Assembly (NCBI RefSeq): GCF_030296615.1 | Contig: NZ_AP027732.1 | Span: forward strand, 744,001-808,000 | Direction: 5' to 3' | DNA length: 64,000 nt | From: Frondihabitans sucicola | GTDB taxonomy: Bacteria > Actinomycetota > Actinomycetes > Actinomycetales > Microbacteriaceae | In this document: in pieces, positions 39,935-48,100 of the stretch | Layout: the number at the start of each line of letters is the position of its first letter | Numbering within the stretch: the stretch's first letter is position 1 | Program-made: the position numbers and the translations under genes | Notes under the pieces: generated by a model | Seen by the model: only the letters and a program-made list of their open reading frames with translations | What the model was told of the DNA's origin: nothing | The model's database searches: none

Positions 39935-40873
39935 CTAGCCACCAGTGCTCAAATCAAAGATGACGTCCTCGAGGGCCAGCTGGTCTCGACATCCATCAAG
40001 CTGTCGGAGGGACACACCGCTAGACACCAATCGCCGGTGGACGGCAGCTCGTACTTCGTCAAAGGACATTGCCCGGATCTTGCGAGCACCGACAGTGAAA
40101 ACCGAAACCGCCGCGTTGTGGTTGACAACTTCGATGCTCGCCTCGGCACAGACGTGGCGGTTTTCTTCAGACACTCCAGTCATCAGATCGCTGTGAAGTG
40201 CCTCAGGGGAGGTCAATGCTGACGAGACCCAGCGGACGTAGGCACAGGGCGCGCAGAACTCCGGAGCAGGCACAGAAGGTACCCATACTTCTAACGGGGT
40301 ACCGATCCCTAGACGAATACCGTCACGTCGGTCGAATAAGACATCCGAGTAACGGAGAGTCGCCAGGGCGTCGAAAGAAAGAGCGCCCATAGTGCCGAGC
40401 AGTATCAATGCCCGATCTCGCCGTGCATCTAACGCATGTGAATCGCGCTCAATCTCTTTGAGTACTTGGCTCAGCGACCAGACGGCGTAGTGATCTCGTG
40501 GAACTTTTGCTTCTTCCCAGAAGATGCGCTGGCGCGAGAGGAACTCTTTGACCTCTGGCGACGCGGTAGGTCGGGGGTGGCCCTGACCACTATGCCGCGC
40601 GTCGATCCCTACAACCCATGCCGTCATTCTGGAGAAAGAGTGAGCAAGGCTCCCCGCATCATTAACTTCTCGACATCTGAATAAAACATACGCTGCCACA
40701 GTTGCTCCCGTGGCAGGTAACGACTCCAGACCACGGTCGTCGCACCAAGATACGAATTGCTGCCAGGAATCAACGGTCCGCTCCCTCAACGTAGGTTTCG
40801 CGCGAACCAGGGTCCGCGGAGCGCCAGTGAACGGGACGCCAGCGTCACTGGACCCGAATGTCGCTAGTCCCAC
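39935..40873 (-). CDS. Catalytically degenerate tyrosine-recombinase-like protein, candidate target selector
   Basis: GTG 40873 follows AAGGCGG; the frame is open to 40912. The first 120 residues match the helical core-binding domain of tyrosine recombinases (TVDSWQQFVSWCDDRGL, ATVAAYVLFR). The catalytic domain begins (RRDRALILLGTMGALSFDALATLRYSDV) but the first catalytic arginine position is serine, and no H-x-x-R or terminal tyrosine box is visible. It sits at one end of a Tn7-like element. In the Tn7 literature, as I recall it, TnsF selectors are such inactive recombinases. An alternative is a decayed integrase. Confidence 0.6.
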   Translation of the reverse strand: MGLATFGSSDAGVPFTGAPRTLVRAKPTLRERTVDSWQQFVSWCDDRGLESLPATGATVAAYVLFRCREVNDAGSLAHSFSRMTAWVVGIDARHSGQGHPRPTASPEVKEFLSRQRIFWEEAKVPRDHYAVWSLSQVLKEIERDSHALDARRDRALILLGTMGALSFDALATLRYSDVLFDRRDGIRLGIGTPLEVWVPSVPAPEFCAPCAYVRWVSSALTSPEALHSDLMTGVSEENRHVCAEASIEVVNHNAAVSVFTVGARKIRAMSFDEVRAAVHRRLVSSGVSLRQLDGCRDQLALEDVIFDLSTGG

Positions 40874-41365
40874 AAACGACCGCCTTGTGAAGAGTTCATT
40901 TGCCGGCCCCAATCAGATCGTCCGAGCCGAAAGGACGGACTGGTTACTAGGCGGACAGACCATCTACGGGGTCGATGTGAAGCGTGAACAAGATGTGTCC
41001 GGGACTTTGGTGAAGCGTCGCGGGCAGCTGCGGGATGGTGTCCGAGCTTCGGGCCGGCGAAGTGTCCGGCGCTATAACCGGACTGAATTGCGTCGACTCT
41101 TGACTCATTTTCTAGCCTCCCGCCTCGGCGTCCGGAAGGAGTAGACGGGAACAGCAACGATGGGCTGAGCCCAGCGACGATAATCTGATCTTCCAGAATA
41201 CAGTTCCCAATGGGGTGCCGAGCAGAATGCCCTGTCGATCGCAGCGATGCCAGGCGTCAGGCCGCGGCGCAAAGACGAGTCAAAGCTGGCCGAGTGCCTT
41301 ATCCTGATCTCAGGAGCGACCAGCCGTTAGCGTGCTCATGGGTTCACGATCCAGTCGTTCACAGA
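40874..41365. other. No gene seen
   Basis: About 490 bases between the recombinase-like gene and the tRNA debris. It should contain the promoter of the minus-strand gene. No further structure noted. Confidence 0.4.
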
Positions 41366-41403
41366 GTTGGGAGACCCAGGTTCGAATCCTGGCGGTGCCG
41401 CCA
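41366..41403 (+). tRNA. 3' part of a tRNA gene (remnant)
   Basis: It carries a perfect T arm, CCAGG-TTCGAAT-CCTGG, then a seven-base acceptor strand CGGTGCC, G and encoded CCA. No matching 5' GGCACCG strand or anticodon arm lies upstream, so only the 3' half is present. Such pieces are left by integration in tRNA genes. Confidence 0.7.
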
Positions 41404-41405
41404 CA

Positions 41406-41442
41406 GGGTGCTGTAGCTCAGCGGTCTAGAGCATCCCACTTT
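41406..41442 (+). tRNA. 5' part of a second tRNA gene, cut in the anticodon loop
   Basis: It reads a seven-base acceptor strand GGGTGCT, TA-type position 8-9, a D arm GCTC-AGCGGTCTA-GAGC and the start of an anticodon stem, ending CTTTT where the loop would read UUU. The rest is absent and replaced by the 3' end of the HEPN gene, whose stop codon lies inside this piece. Confidence 0.55.
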
Positions 41443-42295
41443 TCTTCTTCCGCTCGATGCCGGCTTGAATCTCTGCTGCGCTGAGGTTCAACGCTCCGAA
41501 GCCCCCACGCAGATAGCCGATCACGCTTCGACGAGCACTCGGGTCCTTAACGGACTTGCCGCTTTCGGCGAAGTACTCGTTGACTGCCATGTCGGCCCAT
41601 GCGTCGCGGGGAACTGCTAGCTGCAAACCCAGATTCACGTCGTATGCCAACCGCTTCTGAACAGCAAGAGCGCCGATCAGGCCAGACACACCGAATGCGG
41701 CCGGCTCGCCGACACGAGGGATTCGGAACTCCTCAGAAGTCAGTTCCGACCACGTGGCCTGCGCGGTCGAAGAGAGCGTTGCGTAGTGGTCGACCAGGTC
41801 CTGGCGGACTAAGCCTGCCGCGTGGGTGAAAGCATTCCTTACCTTTCTTGTGAGGTGAAACAGCGCCAAGGAGTCGGGATCGGCGACGTGTCCCGTGCGC
41901 TCAGAGAAGACCTCGTGCATCTTGTCGGAATTTGTAGCTGCGTCTCCGTTCGTCGCTTTTCCGAGGGAGACAAGTAGTCGAAGGCAAGACCGGACGAAGT
42001 CTTCGTGCAGGCCGAAGGTAAAGTTCATGGCCATCGTGCAAGCCGTGCCCTCGGATTCGACGATCAACCGTGCCGTACGATCCAGGCGCTGGTTCATTCG
42101 TTGTACGTGAGCAAGATTGGGAAACTCGTCGGCGAGCAAACTTCGCTGATCGGGAATAGCTGCCAGCGTCTGCACGGCGAGTCTTGAACCAACGAGCAAC
42201 GCCCACACCGTGTCGCTTGCTTCGACGCGTCTACGTTCCAGATCGCGGAACTCTTTGAATTTGACCTGAGGAAGAGTGCGATACCGAGTGGTCAC
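41426..42295 (-). CDS. HEPN-like protein
   Basis: The 289-residue helical protein contains VRNAFTHAAG, an R-x4-H motif typical of HEPN ribonuclease domains, here near residue 150. A basic tail ERKKKSG ends on the TAG provided by the tRNA remnant. HEPN proteins act as RNA-cutting toxins in many defence systems. It stands alone in direction with the ASCH gene upstream but 150 bases apart, so joint function is only suggested. Confidence 0.6.
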   Translation of the reverse strand: MTTRYRTLPQVKFKEFRDLERRRVEASDTVWALLVGSRLAVQTLAAIPDQRSLLADEFPNLAHVQRMNQRLDRTARLIVESEGTACTMAMNFTFGLHEDFVRSCLRLLVSLGKATNGDAATNSDKMHEVFSERTGHVADPDSLALFHLTRKVRNAFTHAAGLVRQDLVDHYATLSSTAQATWSELTSEEFRIPRVGEPAAFGVSGLIGALAVQKRLAYDVNLGLQLAVPRDAWADMAVNEYFAESGKSVKDPSARRSVIGYLRGGFGALNLSAAEIQAGIERKKKSGML

Positions 42296-42447
42296 TTCGT
42301 GGATACTACCGGCGAGTTTGGTTGATTGAGGTCTTCACCGAAGCAAGGGTCGAGGCGGCGCGTAAGGGTTTCAACGCGCCGACGTCTGAGGTAGCAGCTG
42401 GCTCCCTGCGGCTTGCGCCTTCGCGCTTCAGGTTGTGAACACGAGCT

Positions 42448-42894
42448 TCAGGCGAGTGCCCTCGCATCTGAACTCGAACGGCCCCATCGGGCGATGGATT
42501 GCAGGTGGTCGTCGGTAAGGTAACGAAAACTCTGGGGCGGCTCCACCCCGACTTGGCTTCGAAGCTCCGCGAGCGTGAGCGGCCGGTGCCAACGAATGGG
42601 ATCTTCGACGCGCAGGATAGCTGCCTGCGCTACATCCTTGAGGTAGCTGGCCAGAGGTCCGCGTCCGATCCGAATTCGATCTCGATAGAGGGCCCACACA
42701 TCGACAGCGCGCGGCCGATCGATGCTCTGCAGCACGGCCGTGCCGAGGACCGCTCGCTCCGGGGTGCTCGAATAGAGATAAAGCGTAGTCGGCAAGACCT
42801 GAGTCGGGAAACGCCGCCGCACCTCGGCTGTTTTCGTTCCCGAGAGGATCGCGTTCGCGAATTCCGGTCGCACGGATAGCAGGATTGCGGTCAT
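42448..42894 (-). CDS. ASCH-domain protein
   Basis: The 148-residue protein starts LLSVRPEFANAILSGTKTAEVRRRFP with the conserved G-x-K-x-x-E-x-R of ASCH/PUA-like domains and has the strand LYLYSSTPERAVLG. ASCH domains bind RNA or modified nucleotides, and some cut RNA. Its start overlaps the stop of the GNAT-PIN gene (ATGA), so the two form a tightly coupled pair. Confidence 0.8.
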   Translation of the reverse strand: MTAILLSVRPEFANAILSGTKTAEVRRRFPTQVLPTTLYLYSSTPERAVLGTAVLQSIDRPRAVDVWALYRDRIRIGRGPLASYLKDVAQAAILRVEDPIRWHRPLTLAELRSQVGVEPPQSFRYLTDDHLQSIARWGRSSSDARALA

Positions 42895-44936
42895 CTACGG
42901 CTCCCGGTTCGTGCCTGGACTAAAGAGATGTCATCGAACATCGAGGGTGGCACCGAGCGGAACGATTGGATCGGACCCTTTACGTTGTGCGCCTGCCGTA
43001 GCTCAAGGAGCTTGTCGTTCTTGATTGGGGACATGAGAATTTCGGTGTCCTCAAATCGGATGACGCTGACTTTGCCATCTCGTCGCCCGGCCGCGTTCCG
43101 GACGTCTCGAAGGTGCAGCACGCCGATTCTCCCGTACTTCTCGAACGCCAGTTCCGGGTCGAGCCTCTCAAATCCCAGACTCCGGGAAGTCGCCATGATT
43201 GCTCGGTACGTACCTGTTGGGTCGGCCGTGACATACCAAAGAATTCGAGATCCCTCTTCAGGGAGTGACTTGTCGGAGCCGCTGTAGTACACGTGTTCTC
43301 GCGACAGGCCCAGGGCTCTGGAGCGATCCTTCCAGAGAGTCGGGCGTTCGATTCCGAAGAGATTGTCGATGAACCGGGGTTGGATCGGCGTGATGTATGC
43401 GGGCAGACCTGCCCCGATTAGCACCAAAGGCCAAAATTTTCTTTCGGCTTCTCGCACGGACGACACCGAGGCTGGCAACGGTTCGTCAGGAAGAATGGCA
43501 TCAATGGGGAGCGCTTGATCGATGAGAGTCGCTCGGTAGGCCTCTTCAGCGAGCACGTATCCGTCGCTGCGGAGCGCATTCCTGCTCACGTTCGCGAGTC
43601 CACCGTCTGTGATCCGGATTTGACCTAGTCCGCTCTCGCGAGCGTTTTCACGGACGTGTCGCGCGAGCTGTAAGGCCAGCGTTGCAGCTCGCTCGCCTCG
43701 AATCACCCTGAAGAGATCTACGCGCAGGTCTAGGTCGTCGCGACTCTGCACGAGTAGAGCCCATGGGTCGTTGAACGGATCAACGAGCACTCGGCAACCG
43801 GCGGAATCCGAGGCCATGGTTGCGCGAAGCGTCGCCTGAAACGCCCTTCCGCGCTCACGTGTTTCTTGGGAAACAAAGGCGTCGATCAGTCGTCGCTCAG
43901 GCAACGACGAAGCGGGGACCCACTGGAGGTCGATGGATTCAATAAATCGGGACTGGAACTGCGGAAACCCGATCCGCTGCTCAAGACGCCGAATCAACTC
44001 GTGCGGACGAAGGACCTCAAGAGACGAATCGCGCGGAAGAAACTGATGCGCCAGTGACAAGCAGCGCTCGTCGTTCGTGACGAAGAACTGCACCCCGTTG
44101 TCAATCGCGTCGGCGACGTGATGTAAGTCATTGAGGAGGGATGGGTCCGACTGAATGTCAACCGGCCGCAGTCCTGCGCGAAGGGTCTCATAGGTCCGAG
44201 AGTCATCCGCTGTTCGGGATCGCACCCGAACATGGTGTTCGGCGGCTCGGCGCTGCCTGCCGCGCTCTTCGGGGTCTGGTATGCCGTCGAGCTCGACGTT
44301 GACTCGAGGTGAAAGGACGACTGTGATCTCTGCCTGCACGCTATCCGCTAGAAGGGCCTGTGATGATCGTCGTGTTGGCCGCGTCACATCTGCCGACGCG
44401 TACCAGTCGGAAACGACGTTTGTGTCGACCATGACGAGGGGAAGGCCGGCCCCCAACGCGGCCTCCTCAAAGAGATCGAGCGCCCCGAGTTGGCGCCACC
44501 AAGCAGTGAGGATCGAACCGTGCTGCGCGCGCCCTGGGCGCTCGCCTCGCGGCATCAAGCCAGCGCCGGTCCAGAACGGCCCTAGGTTCCAATCACGTCG
44601 GCACCACGCCAGAATTCCGATCGCGCTCGGGTGTCTTTGGACGGCCTCGTTGATGAGCCGCTTACCGATTCCAGAGCCTCGCTCCGCCGAACAGACGTGA
44701 ACAAGCTTGATCAACCCAGAACGTTGGACGTCGTAGAGGCAGTACCCGAGCAAGACTTCATCACGCCAAATCGTGACGAGCGTTCCCGTGCGGAGCCGGT
44801 CGGAGAAGGCGGAGTCCGGGAGCCACCCAACAGTGTTCTTGTGATGCTTCGCCAGCAACAGGACCTGGCGCCAGTCCTCTCGGGATGGCATGTGATCAAT
44901 GCTGAGATGCCGCACCTCGTCCCGGTCGTCACTCAT
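42891..44936 (-). CDS. GNAT-PIN fusion with C-terminal PUA/EVE-like region
   Basis: Of 681 residues, 1-140 form a GNAT acetyltransferase with acetyl-CoA loop RGSGIG (86-91). Residues 165-320 form a PIN nuclease with D171, E215, D276 and D289 (VTNDE) as acidic ligands. Residues 400-475 again look GNAT-like. Residues 560-670 resemble an EVE/PUA-like fold (ILWYVTAD, YGRIGVLHLRDV). The set of active residues is complete by eye. Such a fusion with an ASCH partner on a Tn7-like element looks like an RNA-targeting toxin or defence module; that role is inferred. Confidence 0.7.
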   Translation of the reverse strand: MSDDRDEVRHLSIDHMPSREDWRQVLLLAKHHKNTVGWLPDSAFSDRLRTGTLVTIWRDEVLLGYCLYDVQRSGLIKLVHVCSAERGSGIGKRLINEAVQRHPSAIGILAWCRRDWNLGPFWTGAGLMPRGERPGRAQHGSILTAWWRQLGALDLFEEAALGAGLPLVMVDTNVVSDWYASADVTRPTRRSSQALLADSVQAEITVVLSPRVNVELDGIPDPEERGRQRRAAEHHVRVRSRTADDSRTYETLRAGLRPVDIQSDPSLLNDLHHVADAIDNGVQFFVTNDERCLSLAHQFLPRDSSLEVLRPHELIRRLEQRIGFPQFQSRFIESIDLQWVPASSLPERRLIDAFVSQETRERGRAFQATLRATMASDSAGCRVLVDPFNDPWALLVQSRDDLDLRVDLFRVIRGERAATLALQLARHVRENARESGLGQIRITDGGLANVSRNALRSDGYVLAEEAYRATLIDQALPIDAILPDEPLPASVSSVREAERKFWPLVLIGAGLPAYITPIQPRFIDNLFGIERPTLWKDRSRALGLSREHVYYSGSDKSLPEEGSRILWYVTADPTGTYRAIMATSRSLGFERLDPELAFEKYGRIGVLHLRDVRNAAGRRDGKVSVIRFEDTEILMSPIKNDKLLELRQAHNVKGPIQSFRSVPPSMFDDISLVQARTGSRR

Positions 44937-45025
44937 TGCATTTATCTTCTCTTGAATGAGAGATCAGGGGCTCTTGGCGCGCCGCTTGACATCTAGCTGG
45001 GGACTAGGGCTAGAAACAGCCTGAA

Positions 45026-46996
45026 TCAGGCGGCGGCCCAGTCGGACGAGTTCCAGATCGCTACGTTTACTCCGGACGATGTCAGAGGAGGCCATTCGTC
45101 TACCGCGCCTACGACGTGCCGCTGTGTGACACCAAGCTCCTTCGCGAGCACACCCTGGCGATGCTCGCCGTTGAGAATCAACTCATGCATGCGGTCGATG
45201 TTGATGTCGCCTAGCTCGCGTCCGGGAATGCCTCTTTCAAGCAGGAGCAATGGTGGCTCCCAGCGAAGCGGCTCGTCGATACCTCGGATGCGGAGCAAGG
45301 CTCGCGCGTAATCGTCAAGTGCGCTTTGCAATTCTCGAGTCAGAGCGAACTTGAAGTCAGTATATTCGGACTCCAGAGAGTTTGACGCCGGCAGGTCATG
45401 TCCCCGTCCGCGCCGTGCGCCCTGGATGCGCTGGGCCAGGTACAAGCGCGCCAGCGAATGCCGTCTCGCCTGCCCCGGGTTTGCTCCCGCCGTCTCGCAG
45501 ATGCGTTCCCAGTGGTCGCCTTGAAGTAGAAGGGGACTAGGTATCGCACGTCGGCGGGCGTAGTCGATCGGAATCCCATTTGCTTTCAGCCATAGGGCAA
45601 GTTCAATGATTCCCGCGATGAGCTGGGTGCCTTTTTCCTTGTTTCCGAGCATCTTTATTCTTAGGTACTTGGCGATGGACAAGGCCGGCCTGTATCCCTC
45701 GCTCGGCTCATGATCTTCGTGGACATCCGCCAGGCTAGTGGCGATCACCAACCCCTTTTGAAGCGCTGAGATGTCGACGGCGCCCCCGCAGTCGAGTCGG
45801 GAAGTCCACTGCGGCCAGAAACCCCTAGGTAGAACCCCATGGAGTGGAATGTATCGTCCGGACTTGGGGTACCGCGCCCGCGTGCCTGCGGTGATCGACG
45901 ACCCCCACGTGATCCGCTGCGCAAGTGAGAGATCCTGGTCGTGTGCGCGCAAAATTCTTTGCCTAAGATTGGGCGACTCGAGGGATCCGGGATATTTTTG
46001 CAGAAAGTCTCGGGCAGATCCGGGGCCAATTTGATCGGCCCGAGGCGACGCCGTAACCACGCGTTCGAAACTTGTCATTCGGATCCACTCCTGACTGGTC
46101 TCTTCTCGAGCCGTCAGGATCTTGCGAGCTGCGGTCGCGAGGGCTCCCATCGCCAGCGCATCTCTCGGTGCCGACGAACCCGGATGGGCCTCTGTCTCTA
46201 TGAGGCCGACGAGACTGGATGCGTCGACGTCGGCAAGTTCGGCAATTCGATCCAAATTGTTGACCGCACGAAGCGCCGCAATGACCGATGCCGTATCCGC
46301 GAGGTCTGCGAGCGGTCGGATTCCGAACTCAATGATGCCGTCGACCTCTTCCTGGCATTCGACGATCCTCGATTGGCGTGCGAGCCGGTCAGATCCGGGG
46401 TGCTCCGAAAGCATGTGGCCGCAATTGGAACAGAGCCGAGAGTCGATTGCGCGTCCACTCGCCAAGGCTCGCTCTTCACGTAGCGGGTGCCCGCATTGGC
46501 CGCAGGTGTCCTGCAGCAGGCAGCCGTGGGTCAAACACACAAACGTCCAATTCAAGCGCCACCTTTGAAGCATGACGCCCGGATTGGTGAGCAAGCACGA
46601 CGGGCAGTAGCGGGTTCCTGACAACTTGGCGAGGGGCGATTGCCTATTTATCGCGGTCGAGGCGAAGCCGTCCGAGGGGTTCAGAATGACGGCCCGGCCA
46701 TTGAGATTCTCCATAGTCGATGCCCGCAGGCGCTCGATCGAAATGCCCGTAGAAAATCCCACATTGTGCAGAACGTCGCTTCGCATGAAGTTGCCCAGCG
46801 ATCGGATCTCTGTGGGCTCGAGATGACGGAGCCCGAACCAGTACAGGAGTCGCGCCCGGGTCGTCCCAAGGTCGTCGGCCCATCGGGTCACCGCCGACTG
46901 AAAAAACTCGCCTGGATATAAGACGAGCGAGTAACTGATCTTCCGGGGCGGTTCCAGAATCCGGCGGGCCAGGACGGCCTCGGAGGTCTTCCTCAA
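45026..46996 (-). CDS. tniQ: TniQ family transposition protein (TnsD-like)
   Basis: The 656-residue protein has the TniQ N-terminal domain (SYSLVLYPGEFFQSAVTRWA) and zinc ligands C131, C134, C154, H157, C165 and C168. The long C-terminal region with helical repeats resembles TnsD rather than the short CRISPR-linked TniQ. TnsD-type proteins recognise a fixed chromosomal site and recruit TnsC. It ends the tnsABC-tniQ operon. Confidence 0.9.
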   Translation of the reverse strand: MRKTSEAVLARRILEPPRKISYSLVLYPGEFFQSAVTRWADDLGTTRARLLYWFGLRHLEPTEIRSLGNFMRSDVLHNVGFSTGISIERLRASTMENLNGRAVILNPSDGFASTAINRQSPLAKLSGTRYCPSCLLTNPGVMLQRWRLNWTFVCLTHGCLLQDTCGQCGHPLREERALASGRAIDSRLCSNCGHMLSEHPGSDRLARQSRIVECQEEVDGIIEFGIRPLADLADTASVIAALRAVNNLDRIAELADVDASSLVGLIETEAHPGSSAPRDALAMGALATAARKILTAREETSQEWIRMTSFERVVTASPRADQIGPGSARDFLQKYPGSLESPNLRQRILRAHDQDLSLAQRITWGSSITAGTRARYPKSGRYIPLHGVLPRGFWPQWTSRLDCGGAVDISALQKGLVIATSLADVHEDHEPSEGYRPALSIAKYLRIKMLGNKEKGTQLIAGIIELALWLKANGIPIDYARRRAIPSPLLLQGDHWERICETAGANPGQARRHSLARLYLAQRIQGARRGRGHDLPASNSLESEYTDFKFALTRELQSALDDYARALLRIRGIDEPLRWEPPLLLLERGIPGRELGDINIDRMHELILNGEHRQGVLAKELGVTQRHVVGAVDEWPPLTSSGVNVAIWNSSDWAAA

Positions 46997-46999
46997 TTT

Positions 47000-48100
47000 C
47001 TAGCCTCTGATCCTCGTGGCGCGGGCTGACTCATGGGCTCGCTCAACAGCGAGGGTGTCAAGGAGTGCCCTGTCTATGCATTCCGCGCCGGTGGCCATGG
47101 CACGAGAAAGCGCCGTACTCAGAAGCCTAACGACGGAGTTCATGTGCCCCTGGGATACGGCGTGCATGTAGGAGGCAAGATCAACGCTCAACCACCCAGG
47201 ATGGGTCATCTTTGCCAGAATAAGACGCCCCTCGAGACTCATAAGCCACTGCTGCCATTCCTTGACCTCGTCGTCGGTGTCGTACCCAAGAGGCTTGAGC
47301 GTCAGAGCGACACTCCTGAGGTCGAGGGTGTCGTCGGCCGCGCCGCGCCCATCAGTACGGGGTCCAGTCACGACGTCGTCGATATTGGTGATGCCGATTA
47401 AGACGCGGCACGAGTCGCTTAGGTCGCGGAATAGGTTCAAGACGTCTCGACCCAGTGCCTTGGTAAGAGGGAGCCGCTGGAGCTCGTCAAAAACGATAAG
47501 ACGAGTCCCATGATTGCGGATGGCGGTTCCCAGCGAGTCATCTCGATCTGCACCGGAGCTGCCGGGTTCGCCGAAGGCCGTCAGGATGCCGTCGATGACC
47601 TTATAAATGGTTTTCTGCGTGGGGCGAAACTTGACGCGTACGACCGGAATGTAGTCGGCCGTTGAGCGCGTGAGGGTAGAGCGAGGATCGGGCTTGCAAC
47701 CAGGACGAGATCGAAACCCTGCGAAGTAGGCCGACGTGAAAAACCCCTCAACGTCCATGAGTTTGGATTTTCCGACCCCAGGGTCACCTTCAATAACGGT
47801 GATCGGGCGGGGCGCGCCAAATCCTGGGTCCGAGTCGGCATCGTCTAGTCTCTCGGCCTCGAGCTGATGGCGCACCCGAGCGTGCGCCGTCAACCTAACG
47901 GGAGGGACCTCCCGGAACCAAGCTCGTCTTTGACGGCCGTAGACGTCACGATCGACGTCACCGAGCGAGGCCAACTCGCTCCCTGACCGGCGCTCCGGTT
48001 CGGGGGCGAGACGCCCCCACAGGACGTCAGCGAAATGCTGATCTTCCGGTCGGAGCTGGTCGCGCCAGGCCGGCTCTACCGTGCTCAGATGTCGCCCCAT
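47000..48100 (-). CDS. tnsC: TnsC/TniB-like AAA ATPase
   Basis: The 366-residue protein has Walker A GDPGVGKS (105-112), Walker B LIVFDE (201-206) and a sensor segment RVLIGITNIDD. TnsC polymerises on target DNA and links the target selector to the transposase. Its start overlaps the tnsB stop region by 16 bases and its stop lies three bases before tniQ. Confidence 0.93.
   Translation of the reverse strand: MGRHLSTVEPAWRDQLRPEDQHFADVLWGRLAPEPERRSGSELASLGDVDRDVYGRQRRAWFREVPPVRLTAHARVRHQLEAERLDDADSDPGFGAPRPITVIEGDPGVGKSKLMDVEGFFTSAYFAGFRSRPGCKPDPRSTLTRSTADYIPVVRVKFRPTQKTIYKVIDGILTAFGEPGSSGADRDDSLGTAIRNHGTRLIVFDELQRLPLTKALGRDVLNLFRDLSDSCRVLIGITNIDDVVTGPRTDGRGAADDTLDLRSVALTLKPLGYDTDDEVKEWQQWLMSLEGRLILAKMTHPGWLSVDLASYMHAVSQGHMNSVVRLLSTALSRAMATGAECIDRALLDTLAVERAHESARATRIRG

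Noticed and set aside
39935-40873. Active phage integrase
   Set aside because: The catalytic arginine, histidine and tyrosine boxes are not visible.
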